Source: Beroe forskalii (Eukaryota > Ctenophora > Nuda > Beroida > Beroidae). Taken from it: 64,000 nt of DNA. The stretch spans positions 102,265-166,264 of the forward strand of contig WFMF01000399.1 of NCBI GenBank assembly GCA_011033025.1, in the 5' to 3' direction. How positions within the stretch are numbered: the stretch's first letter is position 1; each line of letters begins with the position of its first letter. Positions 34,401-47,900 of this stretch are shown here, piece after piece. The translations under genes and the position numbers were made by a program. The notes under the pieces are model-generated. The model was given only the letters and a program-made list of their open reading frames with translations, had not been told where the DNA came from and ran no database searches.

Positions 34401-35447
34401 ATACGTTGTTGACTGCTGCGTTGTAGCGTTTAAAAGAACGACGTGTTTACTGTTTTTCATTTGAAATTGAAGATCTAAAGATAGAGAACGGGTATGGCTG
34501 GCATCATGTAGGTTATTTCCAATGGCATCTCATAGATCTGTGGCAGACTTAAGTCGATTTAAATCAATGCTGAGTTGATAATATAAACAGAAATAATTAA
34601 TGTGAATTTAGAGCAATTCAAGATTGGCCAAAAGCAAAATCAAATTGAATCGGATTTAGGCATAGTACATTGCGAATTTGGAAAACTGCTCTTGCCTTGA
34701 ATCAATGATTAATTCAACGTTCAATATGAGTACCATACTCGGATTTAATTTTCAGATTTGACTTCATCACCCAGTGGAATAATTTTAAAAAGTGGCTGGG
34801 AATCTGTAAATAAGAGTAAAAAGAGGCTTTTTTCAGCTTGGGGTAAAGACCAGCTGGTTTTGACATGTTTTCACTAAAATGACCGAAATTTTAAAACATA
34901 AGTTCGATTGCTAGCTAGAGAAACAATAGAAACGTGCAACAATGTTTTTCATTGAATATGGTAATTATTTTAAAATGTTCATGATGGCTATTTAGATAGT
35001 TTTCACTAAAAAAGCTTGACCAAAGTCAAACACAAGGAAATACCGCGGCTGGTTTAGGAATGTGGTGGCTGGTTTGGGAATGCGGTGGCTGGTTTTGGAA
35101 TATGATGGCTGGTTTGGGAATGCGGTGGGAATGCAGCTGCTGGATTCGGATTAGGCACCCGGAAAGGTCGATTATGGTATTCAGCTCCATGAATTTCATG
35201 ATTTTGAGTTCATCAATTACAGAATGTGTCCAGAAAAGCTTATTTCGTTCGAATTTAAGCTTTTTTTCGATTTCTTCTTTGGAAATTTGACTGGGAATTT
35301 AATTCCTAAATTCCCCATATTATTTCACTGGGCTTCATCATACAATCAAAAATCATAATTATCTAAACTTGCCTGGTCCAGCATGATACTAAAAGTAACC
35401 CAATTTTTTTAACTTTTTAGGCTTAGTATTGGTTCCATATTAACCAA
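31477..35447. repeat. 4-kb direct duplication, copy 1
   Basis: It extends from gttcacccagtatatagcc to ggcttagtattggttccat. It contains a cluster of cgtttatttttggttt words at 31950-32410 enclosed by an inverted repeat (accaattttcggattg at 31920 versus caatccgaaaattggt at 32187). It also holds imperfect short repeats of tctcgatctaatgatccgat at 33290-33560 and repeats of tggctggtttgggaatg at 35047-35130. No coding region is recognised. Confidence 0.85.
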
Positions 35448-35616
35448 CTTAAAGAATTATATGAATTCATATGAAGTTCATATGAACTGGGTGGGTTCAT
35501 GGAAGTTCATAATTCATGTGATTCATATGAAGTTCATTCTTATAAAAAATTTATTGGGCTGGTAAACACCTTCATATGAACTCATGAATTCATATGAATT
35601 CATATGAAGTGCTGCA

Positions 35617-38600
35617 GCGACTTCTATGAACTACAGTTCACCACAGTATATAGCCAAATTTTGCCTGCCACAATTTTACTCCCGATTTAATTCAGCCGCT
35701 TTCGAAATTTCACTTGAACTATCACCTTTAAAACAGTACAATTTCGTTTCAGAGATGAGTTTTCAGATGATTTACAGATAATTTAGTCAAAGAATCAAAT
35801 AGTTCAAAACAATTGAAATTCAAAAAATTTAGAACAGTAATTAATGAGGCTTGAGGCTCAGGGAGACATTCAAAATTCGATTGGTAATATTAAGGGTATC
35901 TATTTTTCCATTGTTTTCCACCAAAAATCTTTCATTTGTCAGCAAAAGTTAGGAAAAATCACTTGTTTGTTGGTGAAATTTGGAGATTTTGAAAAAATCC
36001 CCATATTTTTCAACCTACCAAAATTTCAAACTTACCACCAATTTCGGCCTTATAAAATAGACCTCCTAAGGTACCAATTTTCGGATTGAAATTGTGTTTC
36101 CGAAAACCTCAAATAAACGTTTCAGTAACGTTTATTTTTTAGAAACCATTTTGTGGACCAAAACTAAAAAGTTTTTTGGAGACGTTTTTTGGTTCTGTGC
36201 TTAGGAAACGTTTTCGCGAATACCAACAATAAACGTTTCGAAAAAGTTTATTTTTGGTTGGCGAAACACTGCAAACAAAAAATAAACGTATTTTAAACGT
36301 TTATTTGAGGTTTCCAGCGAAACACAATTCCAATCGAAAATTGTATTCTATAAACCAAAATAAACGTTTTAAACGTTATAATTAGTTTCATATAAAAAGT
36401 TTTAGATGAACTAAATTAAACATATCCCAGGAAACGTTTATTTTTGGGATTTCAATAAACGTTTCTACAAACATTGTAAACATATCAAAAACGATGATTA
36501 TCCATAACATTGATTAAACCGAATTTAAACCAAATATAAACGTTTATTATTGGTTTATTTTTGGTTTGTTTGAAAATGCCAGCTGAGGGGATGATCCCTG
36601 AACAATTTCATTAATAAAAAAATTGTCTTGATGACGACATTTTATGTTTTTTACTTCAGGAAGTCTAATGTCTATGTCCAAGGAGATCCTCAGGCTATAG
36701 GTTATATACCTTTAATATAAAGGAAAGAAAGGCACTTCTACGTTTTGTATGTGACCCAAAGTCGTGATTTTTTTGGTGGTAGAAAATATTAAACTTAAAA
36801 GCATATCAAAATATTTTTGGTCAAAATAGGGGCATCTGCTTTTATGAAAGTTTTGGTCCAATTTGACAGAGGCGTGCCCGTGAAGTGTTGAAGTGATAAT
36901 GTACACCCCGCTAAATCAAGAAAAATCAAATTTTATTTTATCATTTCTGATCGGCGCGTCATTGCCCATGATCTGGCGCTGAATAACGTCAAGCCAACGT
37001 CGCGCCGCACATTTTGTCATTTATCTTACCGATTCTCCTCCATAAAACTAGCGGCGTAGCGCAGTATTTGCGGCGGCTGCGCGTCGTAAACTCTCCTTAC
37101 ACCCGTACTACTGTAAAATTGCAATCTCCCTAGGCGTGCCCGTGAAATCGGGGTGCCTACTGTATTTCTAATGCGCGGGGTGCCCGTGACACCCCAGATT
37201 TTCATTTGCGCATTCACAGTTTGCAGTGCACACGTACCATTTCAACATTGTCTTTTAGATTTCGCGTCCACTTTTTACTCATTCTCAAATGTTTGCTGAC
37301 AGATTTTTTTGCTTTCTTGTGACGGATTTCTAGATTCAAGAGAACAAATATAACGGCTAAATAAGTTTTAATTAACATATTAATTTTTTGATTTTTCCCG
37401 ATTTTTCAGTTTCTCAATCTAATGATCAAACATTTCATATTCCGACGTACTGTGTTCTGATGTTTCAGTGTTCCTCGATCTAATGATCGATATGTACCTG
37501 TGTCCCATGATCTAGTGTTTGATGTTCCAGTGTTGTATTTCTCGATCTAATGATCTGATGTTGCCTGTAATCATAATCTTAAGTGTTTGTGATATTCAGT
37601 GTTCTCGATCTAGATTCTAGTGATCCGATGTAAATGTATATCGAATGATCTCGTATGAGAAGTATTTTACCCTCGTCCTGGCAATTAACGATCTTATGAT
37701 TTAACGTCCCTTTTACGCTTTGAATAATAATTTCATACATCAACTTTTGTGCAGGGCATTTAAATTTTGCAAAAAATACAACTTTTGAAACATAGTATAA
37801 TTTTGCCAAAAGAGACTTGTTTTAGGCACTTTTAGTGCTTTTCCAGTTATTTTCCAGAGGTTTCTCTGGCGGTTGAGGCCACCCCCCCAAACCTCCTGGT
37901 GCCATTACCCCAGATATGCTGACTAGACCTCCGGCACCCTCTGCAATTTAATTAGTTTTCCACTTAAAACAGTCGATTTTAGAATATTGACATAGATTTT
38001 CAACATTGAATGATAATCTATTCATAAAGTAAAGTCTGCACATTGAATAATGTTTGTGCCATAATATACAATTAAATTTGAGCTTACCCTGCAGGCTTAT
38101 CCTTAGGAGAAACAAAGACCAAGCCAGGCTAGTCAACGCCGTTGCTATGATGTGACCACTTTGTTTGCTTTTACTAAAAGTGAAACTTTTGGATAAATTG
38201 AAAGGAAAAGTTTCATCTTAACCGTTTTTGGATGGAGGCACATATAAAACCCATACCAACTAGCATATTCAAGCAATAATTGTTGAATTAAGTTAAATTG
38301 CTCCTTCCATGAAATATTCTGCACATTCAGAAATTGAGTTTTCATCATAATTCAATCACCAATAGATCAATCTAAAACTGCTTGCCAAATGATTTGTTGT
38401 AGCTTCTGTGGTTTTTGGCTGCAGGGGGGTGCCAAACTTATTGCACCAGCCCTGTACAGACATTCTGCACATACAGATTAAACTCAGTTCTATGAGGGGT
38501 GCTTTCTGATACACGTTGTTGACTACTGCGTTATAGCGTTTGAAACGACGTCAATTTACTGTTTTCATTTGAGGTAAGTCTAAAGATGAAAGGCAAGGTA

Positions 38601-39477
38601 TGGCCTGGCATCATGATTCAATGGCATCTCATGAATCTGTAGACTTAAAGTCGATTTAAATAATGAGTTGATAATATAAGCAGAAAAATAATTAATAATG
38701 ATTTAGGCAATTGAGATTGTTAAAAGCAAAATCAAATTGTGAATCAGTTTAGGCATAGTACATTGCAATTTGGAAAACTGTCTTGCCTTGAATCAATAAT
38801 TCAATTCAACGTTCAATAGTATATACTCAAGTTTAATTTTAAATTTAGCTTCTTTAGATGAATAATTTTAAGTAATGCTGGAATCTGTAACTAAGAGTAA
38901 AAGAGCACTGCAGCTTGGTGAATAGCTGGTTTTGACATGTTTCTCAAATAAATTTTAAAACAACAGTTCGATTGCTAATGAAACAATAAATGACATTAAT
39001 GTTTTCTTCGAATATATTAATTATTTAAAAATATTCTTGATGAAGCTATTTAGAATGGTTTCACTGAAAGAAAGAACTTGACCAAGTCAAAACACACAAA
39101 ATACACTTGGCTAGTTTGAGGTCTGTAGTGGCTGGTTTGCAGGGAATAGGTGACTGGTTTTGAATGTATTTGGTTTGAGATATTTTGGTTAGGCACTTGG
39201 AAGATTGATTATGGTATTCAGCTCCATGAATTTCCATGATTCATCAATTACAAAGTATTCAGAAAAACTGTTTTCATTCAATTTAAGCTTTTTTCTAGAT
39301 TCTTCTTTAGAGTGACTGAATTTGAATTCTAAATTCCCCCATAATTATTATTTCACTAGACTATGCTGATCAAAAATATATTCTAAACTTTACACATTCC
39401 CGGCATGATACTAAAGTAACCAACAATTTGCTTTTCCTTCATAACTTTTTAGGCTTAGTATTTGGTTCCATATTATC
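35617..39477. repeat. 4-kb direct duplication, copy 2, indel-rich
   Basis: It follows copy 1 in order but with frequent one- to several-base deletions and fewer insertions. A block of about 190 bp (36538-36728, matching 32398-32588) is identical. Between the copies (35448-35616) lies a ttcatatgaa-rich stretch. Confidence 0.85.
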
Positions 39478-41088
39478 CCTAGCAAGCCAACGGAATTTCA
39501 TGATAAAAGTTGATTTTAATATATATTTGAGGAAAAAGGGCACCAGATTATATATTTGAATTTTCAATAATGCAGAATACTGGGAGGGAGGGGTGAAAAA
39601 AGAATGTTTCAGATTTACAGACCAGGGAGAGATTCTAAAATAGCCAAATATTTTGCGGACATCTTATAGGTTGACTTTAAATGATGTGTTAATTCAGCTA
39701 TGTTTATCTTTAGAATTGTCATTGCTGAATGCTGTATTAGTATATGTATCATGAGGACTTTCTACTAATTTATTATTTCAGTTTATGACCTTACACATTC
39801 TTACAGGATGAATAAGATTAAAAATTAAAGACTCTATTCAAAATTACTAAACAACAATATTGGACAATAGACGGCCCGCTAACTTGAAATAATAATGGGC
39901 CTATGTTTGGAGGCATATATAGTGAATGGCAAAAGTGTTTTCTTTCTAATAAATAAACTCTATGTTGGTAAAAGGGGTGTCTACTTTCTCAAAGAAAGGA
40001 GATTGATTATAATTTTTCATTTTTAACTTTTCTGTTTAAAATAATTATTCTATAAATAAATAGTTCTTATAATATTTTTGCCTAACTTGCAACTAAATCA
40101 TTATAAATTACTGGGTAAATTTATTTTATTAAACTCAAGTTATATCAATATTTGACTCTAAACTTTAATTACTATTTGTCTACTCTATTTGTTAGTTTTG
40201 AATATGAGCAAATTTTTTCTCCCAAATGGCACTTTTTGAATACAAAACAAATGTTAATCGTTTGAAGAGATGACAGGATATATTACTGGGACTAGATTGC
40301 AGCCTAACTACAGGAAAGTGCCCGGAAAATGGAGTGGGTGTAAATCATAAAACTTTAAGCGCCAAAATTCATCATAAAAGCTAATAAATTAATGTAAAAC
40401 TTCGTTAATTTTCTCCTTTGGTCAGTCTCCTAGCAACTCCTTACATTTCATGAGCTTCTTGGCATAACCACTTGCAAGTGTGATTGTTAGGTGTAAATTT
40501 ATGCTGTTTTGGGTCAAAACAAACCACTGAATAACGATTTCAGTTAAATCATTCAAAAAATTATTTATTTCATTTTTAGGGGACTTGAGCATGTGCTAAT
40601 GCGCGTTCGCGTTCCTGACGTTCTTAGTGAATAGGACTTAAATTACTGGTTGTATCATGACCTTAAATTAACTGTCGGCAGCACCATGGGAGGAAATTAG
40701 CGCCTGCTGGGACATCCGGAGCAAACAGAATTACGCCTGCAGGCGCAATTCTTGTTAAGATTGGAGACCTATCAAACCTTTGCCTTTCGAACTAAAATTC
40801 TATGGAAAAAGCAACTTAAGATCAAAATGCATACAACACATATGTGTGCAGAATGCAGATCACTTGATAAAGAGGGGGGAGGGGGCTTGATAAAGCTGCA
40901 CAAATTTAGATACTAACAATTGTGTATGATGCTCCACACAACTGTAAGTTACCACTGTGTGGAATGTCCCATAGAATAATTATTATTGATATCATTCAAA
41001 TTTGTGTGGCTTATCAAGCAATCTGCTCTCTTTATATAATGGGTTAAATGATATGTATTGATTGATACTGATGAAAGTTTTTTTTCAG
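39478..41088. other. No gene seen, 1.6 kb
   Basis: AT-rich sequence; should contain the 5' exon or intron of the PH-domain gene, but no convincing start exon was found. Confidence 0.45.
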
Positions 41089-42921
41089 GTGAACAAAGGC
41101 TGGCAAAGGAGGTGGTTTTTACTCAAAGGAAACATGCTTTTTTACTTTCATAATTGTCATGATAGTGAACCCATTGGACTTGTAGTGTTGGAGGGATGTT
41201 CTATAAATTTATGTGCTACTGATACGACAACATTTTCCATAACATTCAAATTTGAGGCCTCTCGGACCTACCATTTATGTGCAGAAAATGAAGAAACCTG
41301 TTTGTCATGGGTGAATTCTCTGCAACGATCCAGTTATGGTTACCTCAAAGCCCAAGTAGACCGTATGCAAGATCAGGTCTTTCTACTATGTACAGCATAA
41401 TAGCTATTTTGTCAAGTGATGGTAAATACAAAGTGTGCTTCTCAATGCAAACCCAGATTTACTAGAATTAATATGAACTAGATTAGCATGTTGTGGTACT
41501 AGTAACTTTAGCATAACTTTAATATAACATTGCATGCCTGAAATTACGAAGCTCTATTAGGTAATGTCGATCTTACTGCATAATTCACTAATTTATGCAG
41601 GATTTGACTGTTATGTTTGGTCATATTCACAAAATTGATAATATATATAAGTATTAATGATTCATTAATGACACGACAGTGCACTAATAAGGTTCAGTTT
41701 TCCTCAGGTGATTAGCTCACAAATTAGTATCTACTTCACTTTGCCTTCTCAGTTCTCTTTACCTCTGGCTCTATGTAAAATATAGATGGCTAAGCAGAAT
41801 CTTCTTTGACAAATTACTCATTTAGGTATATGCCTATGAACTTATGAAGAGCTTTGATATTGGAGCAAGGAATAAATCTTAGGCAATGATTATTTCTTCA
41901 ATTTCAATGATTCCTTAATAATTGATGCCAAATTTCAAAGCATTAATAGGTAGCCATTTAGAACTAAAATGTTAGTGTTAGTCAACAGTTTTACTGTAGA
42001 TGCCATTGATAAACCTCAGGTGTCCCTAAACTGATACTTTTATGTAACAAATACGGTATAATTTGTATAGTGTTTGTACACTTAAGTGTGTTCGGTAGTG
42101 GCTGCACACCTCAATTCTCTATCTTGATCTTGAAAATTCCATTTTTCAGTTTCACTTCTTATTCAAAGTGTAGAAAGTAAGGACCTGTTTGCTGTGAAAG
42201 AATGATTTCAATCTTCATTTATTGACTTTCCCTGACGTTTCTGATCATTATTTAGCTTCTGTGATGAACCTTAGGTATACACTATACACCTACCAGCATA
42301 TCAACTCCCACATGGCAACTATCTATTGCATATTCAACATTTTCCATGCAATTGAATCTGTCGCTGTAATCCTGAATTCTAAACGCACCCTTAATACCTT
42401 TAATACCTTCAATACCTTTAATACCTTTAATACCTTTAATACCTATTATGGTAATTGGTAAAATCAAATATCCCAAGGTAGAGGCGTTGGAGTTGAGGAA
42501 GTGCTTATCAGCAGATCAGATCTTAATGTTGGGACTTGAGGATGGTGCATCGTCCCGTGCCAACTCGACAAATAGCATACCGAGCAATTTCGAAAAATCA
42601 CCGAAATTAAAACACAGCAGCAGGACTTGTAAGTGTTCTATGATTTACCTGTTAACCTACCAGTATTATTTATCTTGCAGGAAATACTGAGTTGAAAGCG
42701 TACTGGTCATTTAATATCGAACTAACGACATTTTGTCAATCGTCGTCAGTGTCAAAGTGTCAATCGATTTGGAGAATTTGTTAACGTATGTAAAACTAGT
42801 CAGTAGTACTAAATATCTATAAAAGTATAAATTTATAACCTTTTGAAGTTAATTTGCTCTACAGTGTCATCTCCTCGGGCCCTTCGAAGGAAAGTCATGA
42901 ACTCAATGGGTGAAAACAAAC
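41089..42921 (+). CDS. Sesquipedalian-like PH-domain protein, internal exons (partial)
   Basis: Three exons join in frame: 41089-41376, 42478-42628 and 42865-42921, with donors gtcttt, gtaagt and gtaagt. The first encodes most of a PH domain: GWQRRWFLLKGNMLFYF, then EPIGLVVLEGCSI, FKFEASRTYHLCAENE, and the C-terminal helix CLSWVNSLQRSSYGYLKAQ with its conserved Trp. GNMLFYF...EPIGLVVLEGC is typical of sesquipedalian (PHETA1/2, Ses1/2), endosomal PH proteins that bind OCRL and act in endosome recycling. The similar PLEKHJ1 is an alternative. The PH helix runs on as a probable coiled coil across the next junction (VDRMQDQ/VEALELRK), which supports joining them. The next part is polar and Ser/Asn-rich. 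The start exon (first PH strands) and the end, including an OCRL-binding F&H motif, are not seen. The first donor and the second acceptor (tcccaag) are weak. Confidence 0.7.
42385..42446. repeat. 9-bp microsatellite (aatacctttn) in the PH-gene intron
   Basis: About seven units of taatacctt lie immediately before the acceptor of the 42478 exon and replace an ordinary pyrimidine tract. Confidence 0.9.
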
Positions 42922-43034
42922 GTAAGTATACGATCGGATCGAATTATTATTAGATGAACTAGTCGTTCCCGTCTTACGGACGGCGAATGATGGCAGCCGC
43001 ATGAGCTAACGGCCACATGTCCCTTTGACAGTGA

Positions 43035-44705
43035 TTTGACCGTGCGAGTTTGGAAGGGAAATTCGAAACTTTAATTGCCGACAATATTCTCAAAACCTTT
43101 ACTCATCATAAGCAACTCCATAGCGAAGGAATTTTGAAAAAATTCGAAAATCTATTTTTTTGCGAAAAAAAGGGCGTGGCCTCCCACGCCCCATAGGGTG
43201 ACCTGATAATTCGGACAAAATTCTCAAAACTTTTATTCATCATAAGCAACTTGATGGCGAAGGAATTTTGAAAAAATTCGAAAGTTTAGATAGATAGATA
43301 AATAGTTGACGGAAGGCTTACTAAAGCCCCCGTAGTGCCCCCAACACACAGGATTGGAGGACATATATGCCCGACCATACCCTTCCAGAAACATTGGCCG
43401 ACATGATTCCTTGGTGGTATGCGAGCAGTAATCATATTTAGTACTCCAGTGAGTACGTCTCTGCATTAGCATAGCTCTAGTACAGAGATATGATTGTGAT
43501 GACTGCAGTCGGCCCTGTGTAGTGAAACCAGGTAATAGGTATGATGTGGGGTCTCTATAACTAGACTGGATCCAGTGTTCTGGTAGTTCCACATGCTCCA
43601 TCTGCTGCAACAATGCCCTCAAAAAGTTAGTGCTGCGCACAGGTTCTCCATTGGCTAGTGCCTATGCACAGCCGTACAGGGAGGCCTGCACACTGCACAG
43701 GGGACATGATCGAATGTACCTAGGGAGTAGTCCTGAAAGAGTTGCTGAAAGGTTTCCTGAAAGGGTTGGTCGTTGAGACTTTTATGGTAACAACATAACT
43801 GATAAGCTGCATGCAGCATGTGCACGCACTGCATGCGTATGCACTGCGCTCTTGATAAGCTCGAAAATGATTTGAATAGGTGTAATTGACTAATTGGTGG
43901 GATCTGGGTGTGTTCGTTTGCATCTGTTTGCGATCAAAGTGGAGTTGTGACTCATAGTATACCTTACATGTTAATCTGCGTGTCAGATCACCAGTCTCTG
44001 GGAGATGCCGGAAGGGGGAAGAGAGGAGGAAAGTAGCAGAACTACAAGCAAGAAAAGGGATTCAAAGTAACTGGGGAAGAAGGGGGTTACGAGGGAAGGA
44101 AGAAGTGAGCCAAGGAAAGGGGAGCACGGTGTGAAGTAAGGTGAGGAGGGTGAAAACAGGGGGGAAGAGAAGTGGGATGATATGGACACAGAGCTGGATG
44201 AGAGTCAGCTCTGTGCTGCCTGAACCTTAGCATGACCCGGGGTGCACCTGGCAGAGCGAAGTAAGCCGGAGGGTGGAACAGGACTTAGCTGGCTGCCTCG
44301 TGACACAAGAAGTGCCAGAGACAAGACCACCTTATAAGAGAACATGCTGCGCAATATCCTCCCAAGGACCCCTGCGAAAGTTTAATTTTTGCGAAAAAAG
44401 GGCGTTGCCTCCCACGCTCCTCAGAGTGACCCAATAATTCGGACAAAATTCTCGAAATTCTTATTCATCATAAACAACTCAATGGCAAAGGAATTTTGAA
44501 AAAATTCGAAGGTTTAATTTTTGCGAAAAAAAAGGGCGTGGCCCCCACTCCCCTCAGGGTGACCCAATATTGCGGACAAAATTCCCAAAATTTTTATTCA
44601 TCATGAGCAACTCGATGGCTAAGGAATTTTGAAAAAATTCGAAGGTTTAATTTTTGCGAAAAAAAAGGGCGTGGCCCCCCACTCCCCTCAGGGTGACCGC
44701 AAAAA
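43035..44705. repeat. Roughly 135-bp tandem repeat split by an insertion
   Basis: Units contain aaaagggcgtggcc, tcagggtgaccc, cggacaaaattctcaaaa and gaaggaattttgaaaaaatt. About two units lie at 43035-43288 and about three at 44375-44705. The array is broken by the inserted element 43289-44374. Confidence 0.8.
43289..44374 (-). mobile_element. Retroposon-like insertion, 1.09 kb, with 10-bp target duplication
   Basis: The 10-bp direct repeat CGAAAGTTTA flanks it (43279-43288 and 44375-44384). Read on the minus strand it begins caggggtccttgggagg and ends in a tatctatctatc tail after ggctttagtaagccttccgt. A short tandem tail with a target duplication is typical of non-LTR retrotransposition (SINE or truncated LINE). 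No reverse transcriptase domain is seen. The open frame at 43233-43640 crosses the boundary and is not supported as a gene. Confidence 0.65.
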
Positions 44706-44926
44706 AATATTTATATTTCTGATTTATTATAACTTTCTTACAACACCATTAAAAGACACACGATAAGTTTTTTATAGCCAAAAATCATTTGTTAAAAAGC
44801 ATATCAATATATTAGTTACATTCAATTTGTGCCCCTTAATAACCAATCAAATTACCATCATTAGTCGTCTCACAGTTTGTCGACCAGTGTATGACGTTGG
44901 CACGTTTAATTGGTGACATATATTTC

Positions 44927-47900
44927 CTATTTGTTCATTCCATCGACCTTCATGTCTTGCATAGGAGTGTCCATTTGAGTGCCATGTTTCTTTTTTAAGG
45001 CACTAAATGCCTTTCTTACCTTCTCGAAAACCAAGAGGAACGCCTCACAAATGGTATCCTCTAGTATCATGATAGGGTTGATGATGCAGATGCAAGGAAG
45101 GATGATGATGCTGAAGACAGAATGCCAGCTGGACGCATCTAATAGCTCAAGGAAGTGTGTAATTGAGATGATGATGAAAGGGACCCAGGAAAGAACATCA
45201 GTGGCTATGAGGATCGCAACCTTTCTTTGAATGGTTCTGTTTCGCTTGATCAATGCCTTGTTGGTTTCCCCGGCAACTGCAGAACTCTTCCAAGTTGCAA
45301 TATTCACATAAGAATAACTCACTGCTATAATCACTACACATACTAAGTTTAGGAGTAAAATTGATCCTGTGAACCATTGCCCAAGATTACCCTTTCTTAT
45401 GAAGTAATTGAAAAGACAGAAACCATTGCATCCATAAAATCCCATCTTCGCACCCTCGACTCTATCATTCACAAACATTTGTGCAACCAACTGTTTAATA
45501 GTATTCCAATCCTGATTAATCCCCAAAACCCGCCCATAATATGCCTTGATGATTTTTAGATGCTTGGGTCTATCCACTTTTCCCACAAAGAGATTGTTTT
45601 CGTAGGCCAGACTTTCAACAAAATATTTTTCAACAATGGGAAAGAGAGGGAAAATTGCCAATATAATTGCAAAAATGAATATTGTGGCCACTTTAGCAAT
45701 GAGAATTATCTTCGATTTTCTTGATAAATCTTCCGATGGTCTTACCATGGATCTACACCCTACAGCCCTTTTAGCACTCAACAAGGTCATAGAAAACAGT
45801 GATATTTGAGATCCAATGGTTGAAATAATGCCTAGAAAATTGCATGTCTTGCTGGTTGTCCATTTGAATTGCGTGAAACAGGTACTTTTGTTGATGAACT
45901 CATCAGCCACCGCAACCAGCAACATAAATGTACCTTGGAGAAAATCCCCAATAGAGATTACTGTCATGAGGCAGCTATTTGTTTTTGCAATACTGGTTTT
46001 CAATTCTCTAAAACCCATTATGTTTTTAATAATAACACATCCATTCAAAATGAGGGATACTGTACCTGCTGTCCAAGCAGCAATACACAAAGTGACATGG
46101 CTAAATATTTTCACTTGGTTGTTACAGTCCGTATTACATTCATCGCTGAAGTCCAAACAGTCAAATTCCCCATTACATTTCCTTGACAGTGGGATGTATT
46201 CACCTGAATCACATTTAAAGTTGTTCCCACACCAATCCTCATCAGAGGCATCACCACAATCGTCCACTAAATCACAAACCCTCTGCAATTCAATGCAGTT
46301 CCTGTTCTTGCAACTGAAGATATTCTGATGGAAAGTCCCATCACTCTTCTGAAGAACTACAGTGAGTAATCCACTACTTGTAATAGTCATGGCCCTCTTT
46401 TCTGTTGGGTAATTTATGCAGGATGTGTGTGGAAGAGGGTTTCCAAGAAAACATTGAGCTGACTGCTGGCACTGTCCAGTACACATCATGTAGATGTACA
46501 GTTCACCAAAAATATCATAACAATCCATACGTGAAGCAAAGTAACGATTGAACATGATCGTTTCCCTGCTTTTCTCAACTCCCATTATTTCATCTTGTGT
46601 CTCTAGGTGCAACATTTCACATGGACCTATGAGGGTCTGTAAACTTTGGAGACCAGGAAGGCAAAGAAAGAATCTCATTCTGTTCTCATGGCTTTTGAGG
46701 CCAGTTGTCGTAAATTTATTTCCAGCTTGATTGCTTTGCCGTGAAACACGACACAGTGATGAATCACAGTTCCAGGTATCAACACAAACATTTTCCAGGG
46801 CTAAATAAACGCCCTCTGTTTGAGCACATTTCAGCATGGTGCTAGTGTGACAGAACTTGTTCTCACCAACCATAACATGGACACTTAGACTTCCTGTTCC
46901 ACATTGCTTCTCCCATAGGTCCATGTTTTCGTCAATGCCATCAGTGCAATCCTGCACCCCGTCTAGAACCCAGTCAGATGGAAGGGGAAGGCGAGGTTTA
47001 TTCGGTTTTGTAAGCTTCCTTATGCAGGTAATTTCTGCGACTATGTTGTGGCAAATTTGATTACTTTCGTCATATCTTAGTGGACAGTCATCGACTCCAT
47101 CGCACATTCGGTGCTTATGGATTGTGCAGCTCTGGCCAAAATCCACACATTTTATATCAAGGTCATCATCACATAAGCCATCATCCACACATTTCATATC
47201 AAGGTCATCATCACATAAGCCAAAGTTTTTACAGATAACATATTTTGATAAAGTGGTTGGATGGCCATCAACATCACAGATCAGCGGACTTATCAAACTG
47301 ATGCCTTGACTACAATTCATTTGATCTCTAAAATCATCGCAAACTCTTTGAATCAAGTTGCCTTGAAGCACACCACACTTGTTTCTACTGTTTAGCGATC
47401 TTGTGTAGTTATGATTCTTTAACGGATAAAGTTGAACGGAACAGACTTCGTTCGTATCACAGTTCCTTTCATCCATTCCACTGATACAGTGTCTCACTTT
47501 ATCACATATAAACCATGGTGGCAAATACCCGACAGTTCCTCCATTGGTCAGTTTCCTTTGCCGGCACATGATGCCTGTAGAGTGATTGTAACACTTTGCT
47601 TCATCTTGGCAATGTATATCACAATCACAAGTACCATCGCAAAGGTTTTCTGGTCTCAGGACTTGGACTGATTGGAAATTGGAAGTTGGTTTATTACATT
47701 GAAAGAGCGGAACTGCGTTTGCTTCACAAAACCTCTTATCGACGGTTATTCCATCGACCTTATTGACACATCGTGTCGTGCCATCACACCACCCAGTTCC
47801 ATACATTGTGCTTGTCACGATGTTTGAAATACTTTCACTGTCAGTTGGGATATGAGTTACAGATTGGCATACTATTTCTCCACAAACTCCCACCCCTGCT

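Noticed and set aside
43233..43640. 135-codon minus-strand ORF
   Set aside because: It runs across the boundary of the inserted retroposon into the tandem repeat, so it cannot be an ancestral gene.
45816..46328. 170-codon plus-strand ORF within the GPCR
   Set aside because: Antisense shadow of the receptor gene; the minus frame has clear membrane and LDLa motifs.
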